From Dendrobium chrysotoxum (lineage: Eukaryota; Streptophyta; Magnoliopsida; Asparagales; Orchidaceae), in the NCBI GenBank assembly GCA_019925795.1, contig CM034314.1, forward strand, positions 78,488,780-78,552,779: a stretch of 64,000 nt of DNA, in the 5' to 3' direction. Positions 46,294 through 57,621 of this stretch are shown piece after piece (position 1 is the first letter of the stretch; every line of letters begins with the position of its first letter). The notes under the pieces were generated by a model, which did not search any database, was not told where the DNA came from, and saw only the letters and a list, made by a program, of their open reading frames with translations. Both the position numbers and the translations under genes were made by a program.

Positions 46294-47866
46294 CTCCGCC
46301 CAATCTCCAAGTGATTTTGGGATTAAGTCCAAATACCCAACATCGTCGAATCTCAAATTCTTGTTTGTAACTGAATTTCGATTCGAGAGTGAATTATTGT
46401 GATCTGATCATCCTAAATTTTAAGGACAAGTCAACTTCTTGTACCTCAAGCAAACACTAGTGGAATTCTTTCAACTGGGCGTGGCCCCGTGGTTTTCCCT
46501 TTCAAGGGTTTTCCATGTAAAAATCCTGGTATTTTATTTCTTTTCTGTTTATGTGTTGGATATCCGTATAACGCTGAGACGAAAATTACTAACTCTATCG
46601 CCGCGTATATTCTAGCCCGCAACAACAGTCTTATCATATGCATCTATCAATCATATATGCATCATGTTCATATCAAATCATATTATACAACTTATGCAAT
46701 TAATCATATATGCTTATGTTATATACATATCTAAGCAAGGCATGACACCTTGTTACATATGGTCACTCGTGAAGCTATAGTGGGGGCCCTAACGGCACGT
46801 GTTATAATCCTTAAATTTTAAAAGATATATTTTGAGCTGTAACAGTTAAAAAATTATTTCAAGAGTTATTATAAGTCTAAATCATAAACTGTCTTGATCA
46901 TAACATAGATATTTTTAGGCTCTAATAATAATAATTTTTCGATATAGCAATTTCTTAATAAATTGGCAAATATCTGTACAAGTAGGATTTCTTGGACCAT
47001 TAACTGTTTGTTTTATAAACCAATTTTATCAGAGCATTCTAGACATACTTAGTTAATTTTTGAATATATTTCTATAATTTTTGAATTCCTATATTTGAAG
47101 ATATAAATAGATTTTAGACTAAAATTGAATAATTGTCATAATGACCAATACGCCATTTAAATATTTTATTAAAAAAAATTAAAAACCATAATGGCAAGGG
47201 AAGTTCTTTTCGATTAACAGAGAAGAAAAGGAAAAAAAATGAGAGAAAAAATGATGCGAGAGAAAAGAAAGTTTAGCTTTGGAGATCGTAGAATAATTTT
47301 TATCAGTCTCTCCAATTGAAAAATTTATTCGTCTCTAGGTAGGTCACGTTTTTGCCTATCTTAGTTTTCAAAAATATGAATTTTTTATTGGTTTTTTTAT
47401 TAAATTTATATTTCTGTTACCGAAAAATGGAAATAACTTTGCATTGATATAACTTTAACCGCGTAACTTTTTATATGTTATAGAGATTTAGATTTTGAGA
47501 TTTAAATATTTTTTTTGTAAATTTTATATCAAGGGTTTTGAAATTTATATAGTTTTTATCAAATAGAAAATCATTCAAACTCAAAAAAATAATGATATAA
47601 TATAATTAAAGTCTTAAAACAGCATTATACATGATCTTTGATAATTTAATTATTTTCTAAAAATGTATATTTTTTTCTTAGTAGGACTTTTTGTTACCTG
47701 TCATTATGATATTTTGGTAAATTATGAAATGTGCTTATTTATGCATCAATTATTGTAATACTTTAAAATATGTGCCTAATTGATTGAAATGAGTGATTCT
47801 AAGGAATCTGAAAGGGGTAGATGAAGTTTTGTTCAGGTGATATATGTATTCCACTTCAGAGTTTTT
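46294..47866. other. no gene recognised
   Basis: AT-rich. TGTTATAATCCTTAAATTTT at about 46800, just after GTGGGGGCCC, resembles a polypurine tract and LTR start, but no matching end was found. Confidence 0.35.
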
Positions 47867-48055
47867 GAACTCTATATATTACTCAGACTGGTTGAACTCT
47901 ATATGTACCTTAGAGTGGTTGAACTCTGTATGTTGCTGAGAGTGGTTGAACTCTATCTGTTACTCATAGTTATTGAACTTTGTTTGTTACTCAGAGTTAT
48001 TAAACTCTATCCATTGGGAGGTATAAGGGTTAGAGTTATCAAACTATGTATGTTC
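47867..48055 (+). repeat. 27-bp minisatellite, in frame
   Basis: Five units of GAACTCTATATGTTACTCAG followed by AGTGGTT, then two degenerate ones. The unit is a multiple of three, so the plus strand stays open as a nine-residue repeat (ELYLLLRVV-like). No other sign of a gene. Confidence 0.85.
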
Positions 48056-48650
48056 GGAGAAATATACAAAGTGCTTATGTATTTTGCCTAAAATTCTGAT
48101 AACTACATTTATTTTTCTACAAAATTCCTTTTTTAATACCCAATAAATATTTAAAAAATAAAATAATTTGAGAATTTATATGGGTTTAAATGAGGCCTGC
48201 TGAGCTAATTGCTCACATATGTTTTACTTTATGTTAATTTCAAGGTATTGGAAGGGGAAGGCTTCAATTGAGTAACTGTTCAGGAACTTGATCTAAGTCT
48301 ATCGATATTTCTTCTTTTGATTTTTACACAATCATGACTAATTTGGTTATTTTGTTATGTAGCATTTATTTATAGCTATGCCGTGTGATTGTATATACCA
48401 TTTTGGTAATGAAGCAAAAACTTTTCAGCTCTTGGGATGTTTTGATAGCTCTATAGTCAGTTGTTGTTTTAAAAGTTTAAATTGAAAGATGAAATATGAA
48501 AATATTTCAAAATTAGATTTGAGATTTGTCTGTCACAGTTCAACACGATAAGACATGTCCATCGGTGGGTCTTGTCGGGTTTGGTTATGACAGCACGGCC
48601 CCCATTGGCCCATCAATGAAAGCCGACAATAATTCATTCTATGTATTAAA

Positions 48651-49579
48651 CAAAGCTTTTAAAAACTGGACTAGACCAACCAGTTCAATCGTGAATCGGT
48701 CATATGGTCGGTCTAGTTCATTATAAAACCTGCTTTTGCATTGTACAAGGGTGAACCAACCAGAACCACTAGTTGAACCTGTAAATTGGTGAACTGGTCC
48801 CCGTTCCTTTGAGCTGGCAGGTTCGCTGAACCATTTAATAATTAATAAATAAATTTAATATATTTAGAATTAAATATTAACTTAGAAAAATTAATTTAAT
48901 TTAATGTACTTTAATGTCTTAATAATCATTAAATTCTTAAAACAATTATTTATCTAAGAAATTAGTCCATCTCTCCATGTGAATTGTTTCCATACAAACA
49001 CAAAAAGTAATATAAATAATACAAAGAGGAATTTTTCAAGAGACTAAATAAGTTGAAGTTATTAAAATGTACATCACATATACACTACATATTTTTAAAT
49101 AGATGTTTAAATAATTTTTTTAATGTAAATAATAATTTATTTATTTATACAATACAAAAATTAGTTATTTATTTATTATTAATACATTATATAGCATGAA
49201 TTATTTATAAGTGTAAATTTATAATATAAATTTAATACATAATCTATAGGTGTAAATCATATGTAAACATATAACATAATATAATAATGACTTATATTAA
49301 ATTTATAAGTTAATATGTGAATTAGATATAAAGATTTAAGGTATTTAATATTAAAATTATAAAATATATTATTAATGTATGAATTTAGTTTTTTTTGTGT
49401 GAGAAATTTATATTATTATATGATTATTATATTATTATTATGTCATTTAAATTTTATTTAAATAATTTTCTTATTCATTTCATCATCCATCTAAATCGTC
49501 GGTTCGCCCTAGTCGAATCAGTGAACCTTGAATGTTTCTTTCTTCTGTTTCTATGTCAAGTGTAATATTCACAACCTTG
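48651..49579. mobile_element. hAT-type MITE 2
   Basis: Left end CAAAGCTTTTAAAAAC and right end (reverse complement) CAAGGTTGTGAATAT resemble MITE 1, with the same inward GAC/GGTC-rich parts and AT-rich core. The TSD is unclear (ATTAAA against TTAAAAAT). Confidence 0.72.
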
Positions 49580-51383
49580 TTAAAAATAGAAAATCATTTT
49601 GGGTTCGAACCTAATATTGTTGTTTCCACAAACAAGAACTTAAACCGTTGGGCCGGCTAGCCCATTAATGAGAGCCCACAATAATTCATTCAAATATTAA
49701 AAACAAACAAACTCTGCTAGGTGTACAACCAAATATAACTTTCTCTCTCTAATTGGTTATCTAAAATGAGAAATGAAATTGTCATAAATTGATTTTGATA
49801 TTTATAGACCCGGCATTGTAGTGCTACAAGCTCCAGCATCGCGGGGCTCCTAGTGGAAATTTTCAGTCAGTCAAACAAAGAGCTTAGCCACATAGCACCC
49901 CTTTTCTCAGTGTTAAAGCGCTCCCAAGGGAAACTCCAGAACTAAACAAAAACTTCAGTGACTTAATGCAAACCCTTTAGCACCGTAGTGCTTCCTGACT
50001 AACAGTGAAGCAAAGTTGCAGCGCCACAACTATAGCATCGTAGCTTTTCCATGAGGAAAATTTCCTACTTATTATTTTTCTTTCCAATTTCAAACCACAA
50101 CATTCTATGAACATATTAAACATAAAAAATAACTTTAAATTTAGCATAATTTCATTGGGCATCAATCAGACTTGCAAATCTTACCAGTTTTAATTCGAAT
50201 CATCATAGGTAAACTTAGTACTATAGAAGTTATTACACCAACAATCTAAGAAAGATATATATTTTTTAAATAAATCTTCATGACCCTCTTTATCATAGAT
50301 TCGGTAAAGGCTATCACCATTATATCAAAATCTAAATGGCTTATTCTCTCATGGGCATGTTCATCAATTATCAACATCAGTTTCAACAACTTGATTATGA
50401 ATATTAGTCAAGCTTGTGTATCAACGCACAAAGAACAAATATATTTATAATCAATATAAATAAGAAGCCTTATTCCAAATCCACATACCGAACAACTAAA
50501 TTTACATGATATCATCGCACTTTTTATCAACATCATTGGATACTTCTTTGTAGTCTTCTAGATACCTACCTCTACTTTCATGACAAAAGTATCTTCTTAC
50601 TTGAAGTTTGTCGCAATTTTTATGAAAGTAAATTCAATCTTGGTTGCAATAATTCTAATGGTATCAACAACCACATCAATGCCAAACTCCTACTTAGACA
50701 TTACCTAAAACATAGACACATATTTGTGTTAGATCAAAGCCATGAAGTTATAGAATTCTATAGAAAAATATAGATCTTTGAATTCTCTTTCTATGAAGGC
50801 CAAATACACTGAAAAATTCAATCATTTGATAGATAATACACTGAGTGAATTACAGACCAATGACAACTCAAGGATTTTTATAGGCAAAATACTTTGTAAA
50901 AGTTTTCAAATTTATTGTGAAATGTCTTTGCAACCAAGAGAGGTTCTAAAATAATTTCAACTCATTTTGACAAAATGACATATTTTAAAGTTTGCAATTA
51001 ACAAAATGACAGATTTTATAAAGTTTATTTTCATGAGAACAACCAGAAAGAAAAAATCTCCTAACAATTAAAATAGTAAAATTTTATAGCAAAAAATTCT
51101 AAGAAGAATCATAGAGATGTATGCATTAATTCGATGAAAGAGAGCATGCTAACATTATGAGAAGAAGTGTGAAAATAAGAGTGAGAATTGCTCCAAAATG
51201 GAAAGAATAGCACATTGAACAATTTTTTTGGTATTTTTGGTTCATCAGCATTAACTCTGTCAATGATTTACCACAAGATCATCTTCCATCCTTCTATTTC
51301 TTCACCAAACTTTGAGGACAATCTTCTTATGGGAAGAAGATCAGAGCCTTAAAATGGGAATAAGAGCATTACCTCTAAATTAA
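49580..51383. other. no gene recognised
   Basis: The stretch at 49656-49700 repeats a GCCCAT.AATGA.AGCC word with CACAATAATTCATTC that also sits left of MITE 2 (48607-48640). Otherwise AT-rich sequence with chance ORFs. Confidence 0.4.
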
Positions 51384-51499
51384 GGTGCTGTTCGAAACGG
51401 CTTTCTTACTGCTTCTTAAAGCAACGTGGACAAAAATTAAATTTTTTGCATTAGAAAGCTACTTTTAGAAGCAGTAAGAAAGCCGTCCCAAACGAAGCC
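51384..51499. mobile_element. Tourist-like MITE, TAA TSD
   Basis: A 116-bp foldback. The left half GAAACGGCTTTCTTACTGCT pairs with the right half AGCAGTAAGAAAGCCGTCCC. TAA is duplicated at 51381-51383 and 51500-51502, as in PIF/Harbinger-type MITEs. Confidence 0.85.
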
Positions 51500-52524
51500 T
51501 AAGTCCACTCAAAAAAGATAGTTGACATCTTCTTTCAATAGAAGATTGGAGCCTCGCTATAAGAATTGCAAGTCTTGATCGCCTCTAAATTCAATCAACA
51601 TGACTAGTACAATCAATATTTTTTTTTTTGAAGGATGACCAGGGTATTGTTGTAGGGACTATAAATCTTGATTTTCACCAAATCTAGTCCATTAGATTAC
51701 ATCGGGCAACACCTTATTAAAGGAAAGATAGTTGTCTTATCGTAGAAACTATGAGCTTAGATTGTCTCCAGAGGTTTTTAAATAATTTTAAAAATTATTA
51801 AAAAATAATTTTAAAAATTTTCAAAAAATTTGGAGCATGTTTATATTTTTTTCTTTTTAAAAATGATATTTAAGAATGGAAAAGTATTAATTTTTTTTTC
51901 TTTTTTTGGGCATGATCCGAATGTCGTGAGCGTGCATGATTTTAAAAATGTATCTTCGATAACCGATGATAAACATTTGTGGCTTAATTTTAGTTGAGGA
52001 GCCAAACCCCATAGTTTTACTTTTTTTTAGAGCTGTTCACGTAAAAATTATGATGTCTCTTGTAGCCATCTTTTATTTTTGTGTGTGTGTGTCAGATCTC
52101 TATACAATATTGTAATGTTAAACACACCCTCTATACTATCATAATTTTTTTATTATGCAATAAAAGCCAAATATGATGATAATGATCACATCAAATACCT
52201 ATCTTCATGAATTAATCATTCCAAAAAGTGTTCACATTGGATTTCACATCAAAGAAAGGAATATATGGGAGAGTTGACATTTAGAAGAAAAAATATATAA
52301 ATGTTAGAACAAACCAAATTACGATTGACAACATTATATAATAAATATTTTTTAGTACTTTGATATTAATCTAAGACAAACCACATTAGGCCTAAGAAGC
52401 GCCTTACCCAATCACTTTTTTGTTATCTTAAAATTGTCATGAGATTTGTCTAATATCTATTTATCTTGTATCATGCTCATCCTAAAGCATATACAATAGT
52501 TTTAAGGTCCCATCTTGATGCGAC

Positions 52525-52673
52525 ATTATTACGTGCGAAATCCGAATGCATAGAACCGTTAAGTTTTGTAACTGTGAACAGTAAACGTACAGTTACTGTT
52601 CACCGCTTCGCTTTTACTGTTCATAGTCACAAAACCAAACGGTTCTCTGCGTCTAGACTCCGCATGTAATAAT
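52525..52673. mobile_element. foldback MITE (CTGTTCAC-rich), unclassified
   Basis: About 149 bp, nearly palindromic: ATTATTACGTGCG, GAACCGTTAAGTTTTGTAAC and TGAACAGTAAA on the left are mirrored on the right. The centre is CGTACAGTTACTGTTCACC. A TSD could not be fixed. Confidence 0.75.
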
Positions 52674-53658
52674 CTCTCCATCTTGATCAGATTTTTAGTA
52701 AAGATATCTTTACAAAATTTTTTTTTCCTTTAGATCATTGTTGGTTAATTTTCCTATGTTGTTCTTGGAGCTAGATCTACGATAACTTACTATGATACTG
52801 TCCATTTGATCCTCATTAGTAAAGATATATCGAACTAATAAATACTTTGGATTCCTATGATAAATATTAGGTACATGTGGTAATATTGATCTGAAGATAA
52901 ACAATTTTAATTAATATTTACCATCTCTTGCACTATTATGAATGTTGTTTGAGTGTGGTGCAGTTCTTCTATTGTGTAGCTGGTGGTTGGCCTCTTGCCA
53001 TTATTTTTTTGCTTGGTCTATTATTGAATATCATTGCTCAATAGTTGTGGGCAGTCCTTAGAACCATACCTCTTATGAAATTTTTGTTTTTGAATGATGA
53101 GATCCAAAGCTCAATTGTATTAGAAAAGCCAGAAGTCACAGTACAGAATGGAGAAATCATAAGCTGATAGAGTCATGATTGTGTAGTTCAGCACAAAGAT
53201 GAAAATAAAAAATAAAAAATGCAGAGACATAAACCCCACAGTCCAACAAAGGAAGTGATTGATCTTAAAAAGACAATCAAGTAAAAGAGCCAATCTACAG
53301 CATGGAGTTGAAAGCCGTAAGATCACATTACTTTGAGAATCTTGATCTCTGTCATTAGGTAGGAAATGAGCCAATCTTGGGATGTCTTTGCTGAGCTTGT
53401 TCCCTCAATGTTTTTTACAACGATTGGTTCTCTTTAGTTTGTTATTACTAATGATGAGAACTGTCTGATCACTTGTAGTTCTCCCTCACCCACCCACCCA
53501 CCCCACCCCATCTAACACGTTCCTCTCTTAGCTACCTTAATTGGCTCATTTTAACACAGGATGCTTACTGCTATTAGTGCAATTCACTGTTATTCTGTAT
53601 TTTTGCTTCTTGTTGTTTTCAGTCGATGTCTATCTCATGGAGTAATTGTGGAGTGCTA
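52674..53658. other. no gene recognised
   Basis: AT-rich, with a short C-rich run near 53490. No coding or repeat signal. Confidence 0.45.
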
Positions 53659-53770
53659 GGTTTCGTTTGGGATAACTTTCTTATTGCTTTCCAAAGCAAT
53701 TTTCTAGTACAAAAATTTGTGCTCGAAAGCTGCTTTAAAAAACAATAAAGAAGATGACCTAAACAAAGCT
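53659..53770. mobile_element. Tourist-like MITE
   Basis: About 112 bp with inverted ends GGTTTCGTTTGGGATAAC and (reverse complement) AGCTTTGTTTAGGTCATC. The flanking trinucleotides CTA and TTA are similar but not identical. Same family as 51384 and 55621. Confidence 0.65.
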
Positions 53771-54265
53771 TTAGTTGACTATTATGGGTTGCGGTTTTAA
53801 TGGTTTTTGGATTGTGGTGATTCTCTTTTGTTTCATTTGGCTCTTTTTATAGTTGACTTGATTTTTAGGTAGTTTTTATTCTATTTTGAAAATTTATATC
53901 AGGATGTCATTAAGTATTTTTGCATAGGAGGGGCTTAATAGTCATTGAATTTGTACTAAGATTAGTGTAGCACTTAGATTAAGCCTACCCTAATGCAAAT
54001 CATATTTTTCACCCCTCCTTAGTTCTTTGTACTTAAGTTTTTTTACTACGATATTCTTCTTTCGTACAAATATTCCTTATTTTATAACAGATAAATTTCA
54101 AACTTAAGATTTTCTTAAAAATTTTCAAGGTCCTTATCATACAGACTAATTATCTCTCTCAACTCAATAAAAAAGAGGCTGTAGTTCTCTTTATTATTAA
54201 TTTCGCTCAATACTCAATGAAAATAATTAAATTTTCAAAAATAACTATTCAACCGTGCGAATTTT

Positions 54266-54274
54266 ATTAGTATT

Positions 54275-54320
<46 letters not shown>
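54266..54320. repeat. (TTA)n microsatellite
   Basis: A run of about 16 TTA/ATT units, with a (TA)n run further right at 54619-54645. Confidence 0.95.
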
Positions 54321-54321
<1 letters not shown>

Positions 54322-54618
54322 AATCTAATAAATCAATGTGGAATGGCAATTTATAGGTAAGAAGCAGCCATCAAAGATTGGCGTGGAGAACAACAAGAAG
54401 GTAGCAAGTATCCATTAACATGCTCCTCCTTTTACTCTTCTCCCTCACGAAATCCCTATCAACAATTCAAAAATCAAATCTTTTTTTCTTTATCCATTTG
54501 TCTTTATCATGCTTCATGGGCACCCACCAACTAGCCATTAAAAAAAAAAAAAACTCTCTCTTTATTTATGATAGGGCTAGGAATGATGTTCATCCTTGTT
54601 ATAATCTTAATTGATTCA

Positions 54619-54649
<31 letters not shown>

Positions 54650-55206
54650 ATAAATAAATAAATTTTTTGAGAGTTAAACTAAAAAAAAGAAAAAAAAACA
54701 AATTCTAATTTATAAAATATAAAAAAATATTATTAAAATTCTAATTTGAATTTTGATAATATTTGGGCATAGAATTTGAATCCATGGAGGAAAGCTTCTT
54801 AGTTTACTTTAAATGGATCTGATCCCACCAACGGCTATTTTTTTGAAGCTGATGGATCCACAGCTCTGTGACAGCCACTTTGTCCAACTAATGACCAAAC
54901 CGAAAAGCTCCAAACTCCACCGGTTCTCATTTTATTATTACTAGCTTATACATAGCAGGCTGATCTAGCATCTACTAGTAGTCATAGACACTGTTTGTTT
55001 GAAGGAATCTAGTGAATATAAAAAATGAGCCATTTTTTTATGAGAGATAATTTAGGATCTATTTGGTTATTATAAAGAAAATAACTTTTTTAAAAGTTGT
55101 TGTGAAAAACAGCTTTTCAGTACAAAAATGATTAAAAATAGTTGACAGATAAAAATTATGATTATATTTTGAAAAGCAAAGCAATCAGAAAATTGTCTCG
55201 TCAACA

Positions 55207-55415
55207 TTAAGCTTTTATCGTACTAAGTGGGGTCGGCTGCATGAATTATTTTTCTCAATTGTGCTTTGTTAAGAGTCAATGTCTTATTTAAATTGGATTA
55301 AAAGACTATAATTTTTAATATTTTCTAACCAAACTTTTTTAGGTCTAACTCAATATTTATCAATATAAGCCAAATCTAAGGAATCTACTTGTCTAATCGG
55401 TTATCTGACGTTTTT
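55207..55415 (-). mobile_element. RTE-clade LINE 3' end remnant
   Basis: The minus strand matches the end of the RTE ORF: AGACCTAAAAAAGTTTGGTT (the GRPKKTW region), then a CATGCAGCCGACCCCACTTA-type C-terminus, and TAAAAGCTT. Only about 200 bp remain. Confidence 0.8.
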
Positions 55416-55620
55416 TGAAACCATAGCATCTAAGGTTGACATATATTTAAGTTATTGTAGTTAAAAAGCTCGTAGTTAAATCTTGGGTTGGATTGGTCGG
55501 TTCGCCTCATGATGTGCACCATCCGCCTTATCCCTTATACTGGCGATACATTTCCAGTCTTAATTGACTAGGTCACACCTTTGGCACCATTACTTTGTAC
55601 AAACGAGGCAAGAAGCCTTA

Positions 55621-55893
55621 GGTTTCGTTTGTGACGGCTTTGACTACTATTTTTTAAAAAAATTTGTAGTAAAAAGTTATTTTAAAAGCAATAAGAAAGC
55701 ATTTCGTACAAATTTTTTTCTATTTTCTTTTTCAAACCACAATCATAATTTTTTATTTGGCCACTATTTTTTTGCTATTTTTAAAAAACGTTTATACTAT
55801 AAAACAGCTTTTTATAACAATTTAGAAAAAAAAATTATTTTCTCTATAATAAATTTATAAAATAATAAAAAATCTGTAGTCTCAAAGGAAGCC
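55621..55893. mobile_element. Tourist-like MITE, TTA TSD
   Basis: 273 bp with ends GGTTTCGTTTGTGAC and (reverse complement) GGCTTCCTTTGAGAC, and TTA at both sides (55618-55620 and 55894-55896). The interior has AAAGCAATAAGAAAGC words shared with the other copies. Confidence 0.82.
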
Positions 55894-55896
55894 TTA

Positions 55897-57300
55897 GACG
55901 CAAACTACTCCTATTTTCAACGTCACAAGCATTCTAATAAGTAATAATTAACAAGCTGCAAAAAGAGTTCATCCTTTATAATTAATTTCAAATATTATGT
56001 CATTAGGAAAACTGTTTGGCAAACTTCCTATCTTAGCAGTACGCAATAAGAGATAGGATGCAACATTAATGTCGACTGAACAACGACTAATCTAATGAAT
56101 TTTCGTTAGAATCCATGCCTACATAATCAAGATCACTCTCCCCGAGGTTATCAAATTATTACGTGTGATCACCGAACATCGTCCGGAGGCTAATCTGGAC
56201 ACCTTACGTCACTAATTTAATGTATATCATTGTCTTGTACTGTGTGTATCGGGTGACACGACGTGTCCTGATTGGCCTCTGGACAACATCTAGTGACTGC
56301 ACGTAATAATTTCTCACCGAGATTAAGCCCCGCACCATTCTTTATATCTAATTCCAAAGTGCAAAAAAAAAAAAAAATCACATTTGGAATCTCATTTACA
56401 TATATAGAATTTAAAATTTATTAGTTATATACATAGCATTTAAGAATAATAATATTTTTTATTATAATTCTTGAATTATGTCATTACTTCATCATCTCAT
56501 CGCCTGCTCGTCGAACATGTTGATGCCCTAGCGAGTGAGTTTGTTCTGTCTAATGCTTTGGTCGATGAGCTCTACCATGGCGTGGCTAACGATGTCCTCA
56601 TTTGTGAGATCCCGTGCAATTTTCTCGACTAAGCGAGTTGATGTCATCATTTATGAGCTCTTGACAATAACATTGACTACTATCAAAATTCATAAAGCCT
56701 TCGAGAATAAATAAGCGATGAAATAACACAATCTCATAGGCAAAGATATCAAAGGAAGACATCAAAGAATCCAATGGAAGACAATGATGGGTCGAGTGAC
56801 AATTGAGCGATATCTGATAATGAAATCAACTTACTATAATTAATAATTTATTTTTAATATTAAATATATAAATATAATTTTATTTGAGATGATTTTCTTA
56901 TTATTTCTTATAATAAATTTTTAATAAAAAATTATTTTTTAAAAGTAATAAAAAAAGTCATCCAAAAAAGCCATATACGGATGGTCGCTCAAATCTTTAG
57001 TAACTTAAAGCAGCAGACGGCCCGCCCGAAAAGACCTGGTTCTTTGCGCTTCATGGATTTGATTTTTTTTTTTCAATAATAATTAACTATTTGATTCAAA
57101 AAAAAGCAAGCGCACCCCACCATATCACCAAAAAAACCAGTCTTTTTGATCCGCTTCATAAGGCAAAACAGGAAACAGCTTCCGTCATTAATAGTTGTGC
57201 TTCTGTGGAAATAGCTGTCCAAAAGCTAACGGACAAGTCAAAAGCTCTCTCCTCCCTTGGAAGTTTTTAACATGTTTCGCTCTCTCACTGCTGGTACCAA
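55897..57300. other. intergenic region upstream of ROP, no gene recognised
   Basis: AT-rich. A partial MITE-like sequence is at 56925-56985. No TATA box could be chosen with confidence. Confidence 0.4.
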
Positions 57301-57621
57301 TGCTTCTCTGCATTTTCTCTCTTTCTCTCTCGGGCGGTTGTGTTTGGGTTTGAGTCTGTCTGGTTAAGAGGGAAGCTTTATTAGGGGTATGAAAATTGTC
57401 ATTTCTTCTTTCTAGAGATTAGTATATTTAGTCCTTTGTCTTTCTTTCATTATCCTTTCACTCTGCTTCACCTCCTTCCCCTGCTGTTCTCTGTCGTAGA
57501 GGGTTTTATTTATTTTTCTATTCCTTGGATTCCAAGGGAAGCCACTCCTCTCTCTCTCCCCCTCCCTCGTCTTATAGCTCAGGAGGCTTGGATTCCTGGA
57601 GAAGCTTACTACAGGATAGCG

